DNA of 64,000 nucleotides from Daphnia carinata (taxonomy: Eukaryota; Arthropoda; Branchiopoda; Diplostraca; Daphniidae), in contig NC_081331.1 in NCBI RefSeq assembly GCF_022539665.2, forward strand, positions 1,832,501-1,896,500, given 5' to 3'. Below, one piece after another: positions 49,301-61,591 of this stretch (position 1 is the stretch's first letter; every line of letters begins with the position of its first letter). Under the pieces are notes generated by a model. It did no database searches, was not told where the DNA came from, and saw only the letters and a program-made list of their open reading frames with translations. The position numbers and the translations under genes were made by a program.

Positions 49301-49762
49301 TTGCGGCGCACTCATTTGTTATTTGCTTGCAGACCTACAGGCTATTCGTAATCTTTTTTTTTTCTTACCTTACCTTGTACATGTGGAACTCTTTATTCGG
49401 ATGAATGTTGATGATTAATGAAGTCATTGTTTTCTCTTTTTCTCCGCTATATTAGTTACGCGCGCGCAATGCTTTAGTGGACGACCGGGAGCAGTGAAAA
49501 GCAAAACATAAAAAGGCAAGAAAAAAAAAAGAAAAAAGGACGATTCGGTGCGGTGTAGTAGTGGCTGGGGCGATCGACTGATCCCCGAGGCCGCTTTTTC
49601 CTCGTGAGCGTGTTGGCCATTTTTGCGGTTTACACGAATAGTGTACAGACATCTAGACGACTGCTCGCCATACACGCTGTTACAGACGATTTCGTCTACA
49701 TTACGAAGGAGGGGGAAAAAAAAAGCCTCGTCGAAAACCACGTCATCGCCACAACGGGAGGA
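40329..49762. other. Low-complexity AT-rich region with weak ORFs
   Basis: These 9.4 kb are full of A- and T-runs of 8-20 bases, CT and GA microsatellites (for example about 45448-45467 and 48113-48130) and a 22-base T-run near 45789. ORFs are mostly lysine- or phenylalanine-rich translations of homopolymers. No conserved gene was recognised. The right end, before 49763, must contain the Rab23 leader and promoter. One signal-peptide-like ORF at 44279-44440 is listed separately. Confidence 0.5.
44279..44440 (+). CDS. Possible signal-peptide-bearing first exon
   Basis: From ATG 44279 the reading frame encodes a textbook signal sequence. The basic start MIAARVKTG is followed by the hydrophobic core FVCLGLMLISLLFFFCLA and an AKAA|EQ-like cleavage site. 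A further 25 polar residues precede the TGA/TAA region ending at 44440. A TATA-like CTATAAAAAAT lies only about 15 bp before the ATG, within a longer ORF in the same frame. No clear donor or downstream exon was found. The hydrophobic core partly derives from a T-run, so chance is a real possibility. Confidence 0.22.
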   Translation: MIAARVKTGFVCLGLMLISLLFFFCLAKAAEQTRTTNGSRFLYVEEEMATTCV

Positions 49763-52700
49763 ATGAGGGAGGAGGACCTGGAGATCGCCGTCAAGGTAAA
49801 CTTCCAAAAAAATTCATAAACACTTTTCGCCATTTTTTCGCTTCTGTTGTCTGCCTTCGGACACTGTCTGCATGCACGTATAAGCAATAATAATAAGGCC
49901 ACCGCTGTTGATTGAAGATATAAAAGGAAACGATGACTAAGGCCAATATGTAATGGGCGATTCGATTGTTGATTTTGAATGTTCTCGCCAACTTTTCTCC
50001 TCTTTTCGATGTGTGTTTTAACTCCTTCAGAAGTTGGAATATATTTGTCTTATTATATGGCTCCGCAAAGTGCGGAAAGATTGACGTTATCCTATCCATA
50101 ACAATGATATTTTAGAAATAAACCTATGCGTGTTGGTCAGATTGCGTGTGCGTCCGCGTTCGATGGCCAAGGTCGAAAACAGCTTTCGGCGTGCGTTCAC
50201 CATCATCCAAAGCAACAACACACAAAAAAAAAAAAAAGGTTTCAGATTGGAGCCCTTCTGCGTCTTGATGTTCTAATTGCCGATAGCACTAAAGCTCTCG
50301 TGTAGGTCTTTTCCAGTATCAAAATTTCCTTCTTTCTTTTTCTAATTCTCTTTTCCCATTTTCTTTTTCTTTTCGTTTTTCTCGCATCTTATTTTTTGTG
50401 TGCTCGACCCTTACCCACTTTTCATTTTCTGGTTACCTCACCCTTCCCAAGAACTGTTCGTAATGGCGGTGCGAGAGGTAATCGCGAAAATGCTAACGTG
50501 GGTAGGAAAATGTCTTGAAGAAAATGAGAATTTCCAGCGAAAATTGAATGCTTCTACAGCCCTAGAGCATTTGAATGTCCATGGTCATTTTTGCTGATGT
50601 AGCTCTTCCTCCTATATACATAAAACGTCATTAAAATGAAAAGAAAAGGTGAATGGGGAGGAGTAAAGGTGTTTTCATAGCGACCAGCGTAGGCGTCATT
50701 ATTCGATGGCCCTGGCCAGACTGGAGATTCTTTTTTTTTTTTTATTAAACACTTTTGAGCCGATAGTTTAAGAAGTGAGAGATGGCTGTAGTGAATTACA
50801 GCGTTTTGATGTTGACTGCTCTTATAGTCTCATCACGGCAGAAGTGGGAAACGGTTAAATGTTTGTACGCAATTTTGCCAAGAGGAGATGAAAAGGCGAC
50901 GGCATTTATTGCAGATGATTCGCTTCGAAATGGGACGTTTTTACAATGGCCGTTTATTTTTCGTTCATCGCTTTCCCGCCCCGAGTTTTTCTTTGCATCC
51001 CACACGTTCGTCAGGTCGATAGATATAGGCAAGTCTTACAGACAAAAAGAGAGAGAGAGAGATGGTTATAAACATTTTTTTCTTCTTGTTTGTGTGGACG
51101 AACGAATAAAGGCCGTCGCCAAAGGCCCAACGTGTAAAAAGAAGGAGGAGCCTCACAGAAAAAAAAAGCAGTCGAGATAAACCACTATTAAAATTAAAAA
51201 ATGGAAATAAAAATAAGAATACCGTTAAAGTAAAAAAAAAAAAAAAGCGAGTCGGCTAAAAAGGATTCAAGGCAAGGAGTTATTACTTATTAGCTATTTA
51301 TTATTTATGAAAAAAAAAAAAAACGAATAGTCAAATACGTGCAATAAAATGGAAATCACCGATGCTGACTATGCGGCAGTCGGTATAGATCAAAGAAGGT
51401 AAACAGCTGATGCAAAACGCTCGTTCGTTCGTTGTAATACGTACGTGCACTGCACACACGGATGAATATGAAAGTTTAGTTTAAAAGGCCACCAGACGAT
51501 GGAACGTACGTATGAGGTAGATCGTAGCATCTAAACTCTCTTGACTTATTGAATATTCCCTTTTTTTTTTCTTTGCTCGCAACCAATAGAAATTCGTCGC
51601 TTGGCATTATACCAGTGGGGTACTTAATCATTTTGTTTTTCTCATGTGGGTGGAGGAGATGTTACTCGTGTACGCTGTTGTAGGTCTTATGTCGAAATCA
51701 ATTCGTATTTTTTCGCTTCCCCTTGCCATAAAAAGAAACAAAAGATCAAACGTTACTGTGATCGTGATTTTGTTCTATTCCCGGTACTTTCGATTTTTCA
51801 TTGAAATTCCCAATCGTAAAACAAAAATATTAGGCTGATGTAAATCTGTTTCGCTTTTATTTCGGACGAAATGGCGTTTTAGATAATAAAATGGTAAAAA
51901 GAAGCACAACGGTGTCGAGGTCGTTCAACTTGCGCGCCGTGTGGAAACTAAGAGAAAGAACACGCGATTTAGTAATAGGAGTATAACTATACGTAATATA
52001 ATACGTAGTGGATTTTCATCCTAAGCCAACCTTTTTATTTGTGTATTTATAAAGTCCAGCATAGTGTCCCTTTTGATTATGATGAGCCAGAAAAATTGTT
52101 AGCCAAATAGAATTTCTACTTCATAAAAACAAAACAAAAATACAAGAGACAACAAAAAAACAAAACAAATTCAACTGTTACAAGTAGTTTACGGGGTTCT
52201 TTTCTTAGCCTGGACGGGATTCTATAAAAAAAAAAAAGAGACGTTTAAAAATTGAAAAAAAAAGAAACCCTTGCTTTCAACATGTTACACGACCCGACAT
52301 ACTTCATCTTAATTATGGAGTCTTGTATCTTGATGGATGTCACGGCATTCGTGAAATATGCCCGCTAAGGGCAGCGGTTTCGATCTGCGTGCCAAAACAT
52401 TCTTCACTCACCCGTTACGAAAGGGGAAAAATAAAACAAAGCGCAGCGCCATATGGGAAATGGGCTGAGTTCAACAGTGATTAAGACCTTTAGTCTTCAT
52501 TTATTTTATTTTTTCCAAGCTATTCTTTCTTCTTTCTTATAAGTCGAAATAATTTACTGCTTAACTGAGAAGAAGAAGACAAAAAAAAAAAAAACATGTT
52601 AGTTTAGCTCGTTTTCATCTCTTCTCGTTCTATAATTCTTCTATATACGTTATCTACCTTTTTATTTTTCCGGCCATGTGCAACAGGTGGTGATTGTAGG

Positions 52701-54044
52701 CAATGGCGCCGTCGGCAAGTCCAGCATGATCCAGCGCTTCTGCAAAGGCGTCTTCACCAGGGACTACAAGAAGACGATTGGCGTCGATTTTCTCGAACGG
52801 ATCATCGAGTATGGACCCATGCATAATCAAACTGTTTCCCTATATAACGTCATCCTCCTCTTACATTTTGTTTTTGGCTTGATTTAGGGTCAACTGCGAA
52901 GAGGTACGGCTGATGCTGTGGGACACGGCCGGCCAAGAGGAGTTTGACGCCATCACTAAAGCTTATTACAGAGGCGCCCAGGCGGCGGTTCTGGCTTTTT
53001 CCACCGTCGATCGTGTCTCGTTCGACGCCATCCGCTCGTGGAAGAAAAAGGTGGGTTCTTTCCGCGCTCGTTTTTGTACGTGTGATTTAGAGACGATGAG
53101 GTCCGGGGAGAAAGAAAACAAAAATAAGGAAACACACATAATAACATACCACCATGTGTCTATAATGATGACGATCATTTCCAATCGAAAACACGAAAGA
53201 AAGAGGAACGAGTTAATGGAAATCGCCAAAGTTCTATCGATATGGCGAAAAGAAATTTGTGGGCTGCGTCTGTGTGTTTTGTTTATTTATTTATTTATTT
53301 TTTTCAAATCCCAATTTCAAAAATTTGTTTAAAGGTGCGGTTGGCTATTTGGAAGAATGAAAAATGTTTTATTTGCTTATTGGGGAATTCAGGTGGAGGA
53401 CGAGTGCGGTGAGATTCCTATGGTGATTGTTCAGAACAAAATCGATCTGGTCGACCAGGCCGTCGTTGATGCGTAATAAACATTTATCACGAAATTTCTT
53501 TCACGCAGAAAAAAAAAATGAGAAAATCCTAATATTTCTTTTATTTGATTACAAACAAAATCAAACAGCGAAGAAGTGGAAATGTTGGCACGCGAGCTCC
53601 ACTGTCGCCTGTACCGCACGTCGGTCAAGGAGGATTTGAACGTCAGTCAAGTGTTTCAATATTTGGCGGAAAAATATCTCAGTCAGCTGGACGCTTTGGA
53701 CGATTATTGCACGGAACCACCTCGTTCCATCACCATAGGTAAGTGGGCACTTTCATTTACATTTTGTTTTTGTTTTTGTTTTGCAGTTTTGCTTTTACAT
53801 TGCGGGATGCTCACTTTGCTTTTGTTCTGTTGATTGCGCACCGCTGAAATCAATAGATGCTTTCGTTCCGCATTCCGGGAACGGATTCAACGGCCACCAG
53901 GACACGAAAGTTCAGCGATTCCAGCGCTGGGCTTCGCGTCTGCCGCACATCGTGGATCGGGATACCATTCGACTGCAACCGTCCAACCGCAAGAATAAGA
54001 TAATCATTACGAAAAACAAACTGAAGAATGCCTGCTCTTTCTGA
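49763..54044 (+). CDS. RAB23: Rab23 small GTPase
   Basis: Rab-family GTPase of membrane trafficking, known as a modulator of Hedgehog signalling and cilia in animals (family knowledge). Exons 49763-49795, 52687-52808, 52888-53050, 53393-53472, 53569-53738 and 53857-54044 give 252 codons (251 residues). The first coding exon encodes only MREEDLEIAVK, closely like the Rab23 N-terminus, and is separated by a 2.9 kb intron. GNGAVGKSS (residues 16-24) is the P-loop. KTIGVDFLER is switch I, and WDTAGQEEF with Q68 is the conserved GTPase glutamine region. NKID at 121-124 gives guanine specificity, and RTSVKEDLN is the SAK-like loop. The C-terminal tail is basic and ends KNACSF. The last cysteine is third from the end, so the usual four-residue prenylation box is not present in this reading. 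Confidence 0.95.
49796..52686 (+). other. Rab23 first intron
   Basis: A 2.9 kb intron with donor AAG|GTAAAC and acceptor GTGCAACAG. It is AT-rich with many A-runs, a GA microsatellite near 51048-51061 and a short tandem GTTC repeat near 51420. An ORF of 132 codons at 50782-51180 begins with a hydrophobic stretch but ends in homopolymer-derived lysines. I do not consider it supported. Confidence 0.6.
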
Positions 54045-54151
54045 GTATACACAATTTATACGCGAAAAAACACAAATATCAATCAAGAAAGGAAAAAAAA
54101 AAAGGTGGGGCGGAAAAGAAGAGAATGCAAAACAGCTAATTGGATGCGAAG

Positions 54152-54157
54152 AATAAA
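54152..54157 (+). terminator. Rab23 polyadenylation signal
   Basis: AATAAA lies 108 bp after the Rab23 stop codon, in A-rich sequence. A second candidate, AAATAAACCCAATAAG, is near 55412-55427 and would give a 1.4 kb UTR. The choice between them is not determined. Confidence 0.4.
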
Positions 54158-56207
54158 ATAGCGGAGCAGCAGCAATCAAACGAGAATGATATCGTTAACC
54201 AAAAGAAAAAAAAAGAAAAGAGAGAGAACGATGGAGAAACGCGGCAACAGCTGATGGTGAAAATGACGAGACAACAACACACAGATGCACAAACGTTATT
54301 TTGATGCTCTTTTTTTTTTTTGTTATTATTTAGAAAGAGAGAGGAAACAAAAAGTGGAATGGCGTAGGGTTAGGGCTACTCCTCCTGTTATTAGCTATAT
54401 CCTGCTACATCTAGCTTTGCTTATTTTTGGCATTCGTTCTGTCTATTTTGGTGCCCATTTGTTTTGTCGGTTCAAAGGAAAAACACGAGAGAAAACTGAG
54501 TTCTTTCTTTACACGGCACCTGGCTGCAGTTTGATACGTTATAATCAGCTGTTTGCTGCGTAACAAGCTTTAAACGAATAACAGGTTAGTCCCTAATTTT
54601 AAACTCCTCCGACAACAATCAACGAGTCCCCCTCCCTGTCTCTTTGTTGTCTACCATCTTTTTGTTTTCTTCTAAAGAAGAGAAAGAAAAATGATTTCAT
54701 TTCGGACCAACAGCTGCGGCAACTGCGCCAAGTCCTCCTCTTATTGCATGTGTGTTTTTTTTGTTTTTTTCTATAATGGGGTGGACTGTATATATTTACT
54801 GCTGCTATACAATCACCTCTTTTACTGTTCACTATCGCGAATGGACTGGTTTACCCCCCTCCAAGCAGGTGCCATGCCAAGCGACGACAAACGAAAGTCG
54901 CTCAAGTTCTTCTGTTTGTTTTTCTCTCTTTTAAAATATTTTTTGATTTCGGGCTGCTCTGTTTTATTTTTTATTTCATCGCGTCTTTCGTTTGTTTGTT
55001 TTTTTCCTTCATTCCGTTCTTTAACCTTCGTATGTCTCCCCTGTGTTAGTGATTGTACCAGATTCGAGGAGATCGGGCAACCCCTGTGACCGACTTCTGA
55101 TTATCTTTCTGTAATTTGTACATTGGAAAATCAACAGCAGGTAGAAACGTGGAGCCTAAACAATTGAAGAACAGTTTGTAACACCAAACACAAGAGATGA
55201 AGAAAAAGTCTATATTTAAATAATAGTGATAATGCGACAGAAATGCGATACCTTGTTGGATATTCGCACCCCTCCCCCCCCCCCCCCCCCCCCAACTTTG
55301 ATTTTAAACTATACAATACTACTATATGTCCCCCATTTTTAAAATAATTGTATTTCCAATTTTGGAACAAAAGTTGCGTGTCACATAACGATTGAATCGG
55401 AGAAAGAAATTGTAAATAAACCCAATAAGAAGATTGTCCGTGTTTTCACTCTTTTTCTTTTAGGCACGTTGTGTGTGTGTGCATACGTTTTATTAGCTGC
55501 TACACGCACGACTGGGCGATTGCCATCGAATTATGCAAATAGCGTCGTCGCTCGGTGTCGACCACATCGACGCACTGCGTGCTTGCGCATCACTTTGCGC
55601 AGCTCGAAATTCAGGAACAAAAAAAGACAGCTGGCGTAGACCGCCGCTTGTGCCGTCATCGCCGGTCGATTAGAGCCACAGGTGATTCGTTATTCACGAG
55701 CTGTTGGCCCGTACGAGATGAAAAAGGCGTTTTTATTTATTTATCTTTACGAGGTTTTTCTTACTTTGTTTTCTTCCGCATCCGCTTGATTGACCTCGTG
55801 AAATCTACCGCCACCTTCGCCTTCGTCTTCCCTTTTTTTTTTTTTTTTTTTTTAACAGTCAAACGCAATCTACGGTAGGGTCATTCAAATGTAAAACATC
55901 AGCAAGTAGAGATGATTAATACCGACATCCCTCCTCGTAGGCGATGCAACGATTGTGCCCCATGCTGAAATCTCGTTTGTCGCATAACTAACGATGCTGA
56001 CGGGCGATTAGAACAGTGGCCAATAAAGGCGTCAACAATTTTTCAGGCTCGTTCTTTTTCGTTTTCTAAACGAAAATCACATTCTTCTCTCTTTTGCTGC
56101 TGTACCTTATTCTTTACAGTTAGGCACGCAATCTTTTGCAACGTCGAGAAAAATCCCCTCACTCACCTTTTGTTTCCCCCGAAACGCTTTCACGGCCGAT
56201 TCTCTTT
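54158..56207. other. Rab23 downstream / intergenic, no gene supported
   Basis: AT-rich sequence with T-runs. A cytosine run of about 20 bases within a C-rich tract lies at 55268-55294, and a 21-base T-run at 55833-55853. ORFs at 54691-55089 and 55555-55878 are dominated by homopolymer-derived Phe codons or lack any family features. I see no gene that I would annotate. Confidence 0.5.
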
Positions 56208-56470
56208 CTACAATACAACAGTGGGCTTGACAGGTGTGGCAGCTTCAGGTTCATCTTCGGCTAATGCATTTTTCCCACTTTTTTTTTCTTTCTAAAACGT
56301 TGTTTAAATGCATCAGCAATCTTGTTGGAAACAACGGCTTCTTGCACAGCTACAGGGGCTTCCATATTCAAGGGCCCTAGCAACGAGCTAAAGATTGACG
56401 AGAATGCGTCGCTGTCGTGTCTTGTCAGTTCTGCGCGATCGAGACAAGCAGCTGTTTTTCTTCGTGCCAT
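56208..56470 (-). CDS. Small protein, reading frame interrupted at a T9/A9 run
   Basis: The minus-strand ATG at 56470 has a strong context (GCGGCCATGG). The frame encodes about 65 coding-like residues (MARRKTAACLDRAELTRHDS at the start, SNKIADAFKQRFRKKKK later). It stops at 56261-56263, shortly after a nine-A run (plus-strand T run at 56279-56287). In the frame reached by one extra A at that run, the sequence continues with SGKNALAEDEPEAATPVKPT and stops at 56208-56210. That tail is acidic and coding-like. This suggests a one-base homopolymer error in the assembly, a recent frameshift, or slippage. I do not recognise the family. Basic and acidic patches suggest a cytosolic or membrane-tail segment. 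Confidence 0.4.
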
Positions 56471-56717
56471 GGCCGCGTGATTGGTGGGGTACCTAACCAG
56501 ACGATGGGTGAAAACGAAAAAAATGTTGCATATACAGTCAAGAACGCACGACGCTTAAACAACAAAGTGTTCGTGAATAAAGAAGTTAAAAGACGGCCCG
56601 ATCTATTGGCGCCCCCCCCTTTTTTTTTTTTTTAAACTAGCGCCATTGATTTAATTTGACGTGGGATTCCTTAGTCTCGATGACTGATATATATACCGAA
56701 CTTTAGAAAACTATAGA

Positions 56718-57114
56718 ATGTGCGGCGGTTGTAACGCTGGCGGTGTAGGCCCCAGTCGTATCACATCATCAGGTAAGGAGCAGCGGGAGGTTGAGCACGC
56801 GCTCGTCCGCTTTCTACACGTATCTTGTCTTGTCAAGAATCTCAAGATAAAGCATCATAGGCCTCCAGTCAACTGATGTGCTTCTCTATTTTGATAAATC
56901 ATCCCCCTCCCCCCAACAATTTTTATCTAGTTTTGCAGTAGACCCATGGCTCGTTCCAACCGAAAAACACACGTGGTATCACCAAAAGGTAGACTCGTTA
57001 AAGAATGTTTATCATAGTGCCACATACATCGAGGTCAAAGACTTCTCGTTTTCGAATCTAGCAAAAGCGATTTATTGTGGAATATACGTTGACAAAGAAA
57101 ACGTCCAGAGGTAG
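56718..57114 (+). CDS. Possible two-exon small gene, unknown
   Basis: ATG 56718 opens MCGGCNAGGVGPSRITSS and reaches a strong donor, CAG|GTAAGG, at about 56772. An acceptor, CTAGTTTTGCAG, ends near 56938. Joining them keeps the frame (G+TA gives Val), followed by DPWLVPTEKHTWYHQK. The frame then continues to TAG at 57112-57114, or leaves at AAG|GTAGAC. From that donor an acceptor near 57430 would add a polar 37-residue tail. The N-terminal Cys/Gly-rich start is unusual. No family was recognised. Support rests on the splice sites and reading phase only. Confidence 0.3.
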
Positions 57115-60100
57115 GAGTTTCGGTTGTGATGCGCTACCCGATAAGGGTATCTTGCTTGACCAAGACCTGAACCACCTGAATAGATGTCGTTAGAAAGCTG
57201 TCGCTATGATTTGCGCTCTCCTATTTTTTTCCGAAAGGCACCTAGAATGAATTGCCATCAACTTTAACAGTTAGCAGGTTGTAAATTTTACGTATAGTAG
57301 CTAACAATGTAGCGGATGACGTGTGTTGCCTGATTTTTTAATCTCTTCAAATCTACCTCCCTACGTTTTTTTTTTTATTTCTCCTTTCTCTCTCGTGCTC
57401 GCCCCATTCTATGACCCCCATTAAGCAACAGTGCCCAAATCGGGCGAACGTGACTTTTGGAACTCACAAACCAGAGGTCCTTCAGGGTGTACAAATAAAT
57501 CAAACCGAAAATTCCCCCCATCAATCGCAAAAAAAAAAATTTTAGAAAGATTTTTTTTTCGTTTGTTGTTGAGCATGTCGCCGAAGTCTTTGATGTACAA
57601 TCTAGCCTTACATGGAATAAGAGTATTTTTTTTTCTTAGAAAAAAAAAAAGAAGTTTAACACCTGAGTTAGTCACGGGTCGTGCTCATAAAATAAGAGAA
57701 GTTGGAAATTCAAACGAACAGAGGCCATCGTAAGAAATTCATTTTCTCGGGATTGATGCTGTCGGACTAGTATAACAATTATGCTTGTCCGAACTATTAT
57801 ATCTGATGTGTCTCCGCTTTGTAATACGCACTACTTTCGAACACATTTTGAAAAAGAAAAAAACTAGAAAAAGATTCAGGACACTAAGCGGATTGAAAGA
57901 AACGGGACATTCAGTTCATGGCACTGAACGTTCGTTAGTCCAGTAGTTAACCAAACGTCTCTCCTACAGATATAAGAAAAAAAAAGGGAACCGGTTTGTT
58001 TTGTATCGTTGAAAACAGCGTCGGTCGACGGGCCGATGAGGACTAAGTGTCGTAATCATTAAGCCATTACCCGGTTAGTTAGTTAGTAACGAAAAGGAGA
58101 GCACAAGAAAAAAAAAAAAAAAAGAGTATTACATGTGTGGCGAGCAATTGACCATAGAGGTGGACAGAATGATTAGATGGGTGTGAAAATAAAACGGGGA
58201 GCAACAAACCAAAACTATCTGAAAGCCAACGGTAAACTGCGTCGAAGAAGAAAAAAAAAAACAACCGCAAAATGGAGACGGCAGAGTTTTTTCGCACGAG
58301 CACACCTTCGTTCTCACACCCGTCCTCTTTCTTCTCTCAAAGTCCACGTAAGGGTATAGTAGTACTATTTCCGTACCCCCTCTGCGTTCGCTCCTCCCTT
58401 CTTTAGTTGGCTCATCGTTTCACTAATTTACGACTGTCTTTCTTTCTTTTATCTTTCTTTTCTTCGCCTCGTCATATTCAGTGATTAACGTGCGACATCG
58501 TCAGCCGGCCGTCTTTTAACTTGCACATTATATTCTTCTTCTTTAAAAAAAAAAACATAAAGGATCGACCGACTGTTGTAACCATGGAATTAAGGGCGGC
58601 GAACCCAAAAGGATTTCTGTATTTTTTTTTTTTCACATTTTTGTTGGTTGTTTTTCTTTTTTGTTTGGGTTCTTTAATTTTATAGTTTAGTTTCCTTTTC
58701 TTTTTCTCTATAGACTCCCCACCTCCGCTTATAAATACAAATATCTTTTCATACATTTTTAATCAGCAGCTATGAGATGTATACTAGGCGTTTTTAATGG
58801 GGCCTCGTCTGACTGGCGCGCACACAAAAGCGATGATCAATCGCTTGTTTGGATTGCTGATCTTTTTTCTTTTCCTTTCTTTGCGGTGGGAATAGGGAAG
58901 ACAGAAAACGTATAATTTTTTTTTTTTTTTACTATCGGAAGATTGCGAAATAATAGATAAAAACCACACAGAGCGATACGTAACTCCAACATTTTCTTGA
59001 GGCGCAAAAGTCTATAGTATTTTTTTTTTTTTTTTCAAACATAGATAAATGAATATCGAGCGACATTAACTGAGATTTACATAATCGTTCATCATTGCCG
59101 TAATCATCGTTCATCTTTGCATTTACAGTTTTCTTTCGACCCTCTATTTTTTCTTTCGTTTTCCAGTTCTTGTTTGTTTCTCCTCTAGTCGTCCTATTTC
59201 ACGTATTTTATTTACCATAACCGGCAAAACTAGACGCTGTGGTGAAACCACGATTTGCCGATTTACATAGTTGACTTCATTTCGAACTAATTGGAACAAA
59301 CACTGCCATCAACTCTGATCACTCTCACAATGATTTCATCATGCCCCCTTTCTGTTGCACCCTCTGAACTAAAACAAAAGATTATAAGAAAGTTCCAGTC
59401 AGGTTTTTTCGTCGGTCAAACCCTAATCTAAAGTCGAACTACGTGGTGCATTTTCTTTTACGTTAATCATTTCTAATTTCATCGTCAACTATTTGTATCT
59501 GTCGTCCCCCCCGCAAAATGTTTGTGTTTGTAACGTTTTGCCGCCTTTATTATTCCCTTGATTTGCACGAAGCTCTTTCTTCTGCTTCGTTCTTTGCTCT
59601 CCCTCCATGAAGATCTTGATTGATTTTCTACGACGAATGCAAACAACGATACGCTCAAGCGATTCGTCTACGTGAATAAATCGGACGGTCTGGGCGCGGC
59701 GCTGGGCGTAGCTGGAACGTTCACAGTAAATTTGGTGTCTTCATTTGCCCGCCCGTGAAACAATTCCCAACAACAATGAAGGCGGCTGCCCGTTACAATA
59801 TAAAAAGACAGACAAATGCCTGACGTTACTTTAGTTTGATTCCGGGAAGAAAAAAAAATGTTGGGGCTAATGTCTAGCCTTGTAACGGAGTCCACGAGTT
59901 ATTACATCAGTGGTAGAAAGACCATCTTTGTTTCTCCCAATTCCTCCCACCTTCTTTGCTTTGCTGTTGGCGCACTGTAACCTGTCACGAATACCCAGCG
60001 GTCAAAAACTGCCTGTAACTTGCCATCGCCCAAATATGAAGTACCATTCGGCGCAACATTGGCCCGGTCTGACCGTAACATTGATCCGGCTTTCAACGTT

Positions 60101-61591
60101 TTTTTCTTTTAACACGTAAAAGAATAACAGTACGTCACTTTTGACTCATGTAAAAGAACGAAGAAGAAAAGAAAGAAAAACAATTAATTGAAGAAACGTA
60201 AAAAGAAAAAAAAATATGCTGACATCATTCAGATATTTTAGTTTTGGTTGCACGCGTCGCTCTACTGTGCATTAAGGTTCTTTTCTCCTGTTTCTTTTTA
60301 TTCAATTCAGACATTTCTGTTGAACGGATTTTCCTGTTTTTCTTCTGACTTGTCTTCATCCATTTTTTGCGGTTTGAATGGCTCTCGGTGATGTTGCATC
60401 ACGACTCAGTACTGTTTGCACGTTAGCCTTTAAGCGAAGACTGTACAAAATGTTTTTTTTTTTTTCCTGCTGGAAGTTTTAACCGGGAGCAACCGCATTC
60501 CTTTTTCACGAACAAGTAAACACGCGTTCAGCTTGAATGTTGGGTTTGGAGCGAGCGGTCATGCCAGTCATACTATCACGTGACGGGCCGATCATCGTCA
60601 TCAATATACGCGGCTATAGCACAAATGATGATGATAAACGTTTTTTTTTAACACTGGAAATGTTCCACTGCGAAATAGAAAGGCACTGAGCGTTTTTTAA
60701 AAAGAAGACATTGATTTTTAGTCTAACAGTATCTCCCATTTTGTTTGTGTTTCTTTTGAATTATCTTTTAAAGTAAGCGTGATGGCACTGAAACGCTTCG
60801 GCTTATGAAAAAAAAAAACTTGCTACCCTTGTCTTTAATTGTACATTGAATGTTGCCAACATCTCCGTTTTGACAAAGACAACATTTATAAGCAACTGTC
60901 TAGAGGACATTGAAGAAGAAGTAAACAGGCCCGATTCGAATTTCAGGTTGGAAATACCGGTAAGGCCGAAGACCTTCACGCAATAGCTATAGTAAACAAA
61001 CAGGAAGCTAAGAACCCAAAAAACGTATCGAATAATGAGCTGGTTTTGGGAATGGCGAAAGATAACGTAAATATTTGCATGAAGTTGTAAAACAACATAA
61101 ATAATGATGTAAGATGATTATCTTAGTAAAAAAAAAAAAATAAACACACAAATCCATTTATTTAATTTCATTCATAGAGGTATGCAAAACGAAATTCGAA
61201 ATCTTCAAATCGCCAACAACGAAGAGAAACACGGAAGACAACATTGAATACCAAAGAGAAGAGGTAAAATATAAAAAATGGTTGAGCAAACAAAAATACG
61301 TCGGGAACACTGCATCCAGAAAAAAAAAAAAAGATCATAATAACGATAGTAAATAGGATTGGCCGGCTGTTGGGGATAATGGCGTCGAGAGAAGTTGAGA
61401 TGAAACATTCCTATGAGTCTATCAAGTAGCTGACGTTTTCGGATGTGTCCAAATACAGCGCCCAGGATACCGTAGATGTAAAACAAGGAGCACACGAAGA
61501 AAGAGCGCAAGAGCACAGTAGAAACGATTGGCCGTTGCGTTGGCTATCTTTGATGTCTGCCCATAAAACACGTGCGCGATCCCATCCGCTT
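57115..61591. other. Intergenic region, no gene supported
   Basis: 4.5 kb of AT-rich DNA with many A- and T-runs of 10-15 bases. Minus-strand ORFs at 59668-59895 and 59902-60096 have somewhat balanced composition but no recognisable domain or splice structure. Just below 61592, two overlapping minus-strand frames contain hydrophobic stretches. These could be an alternative 3' part of the next gene, but the phases do not join. Confidence 0.45.

Noticed and set aside
50782-51180. 132-codon ORF in the Rab23 intron with a hydrophobic start
   Set aside because: It ends in homopolymer-derived lysines and lies on the sense strand within an intron, with no exon structure of its own.
61205-61516. 103-codon hydrophobic minus-strand ORF that might be a further exon of the secreted gene
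   Set aside because: No donor and acceptor pair with matching phase connects it, and it includes Phe from a T-run.
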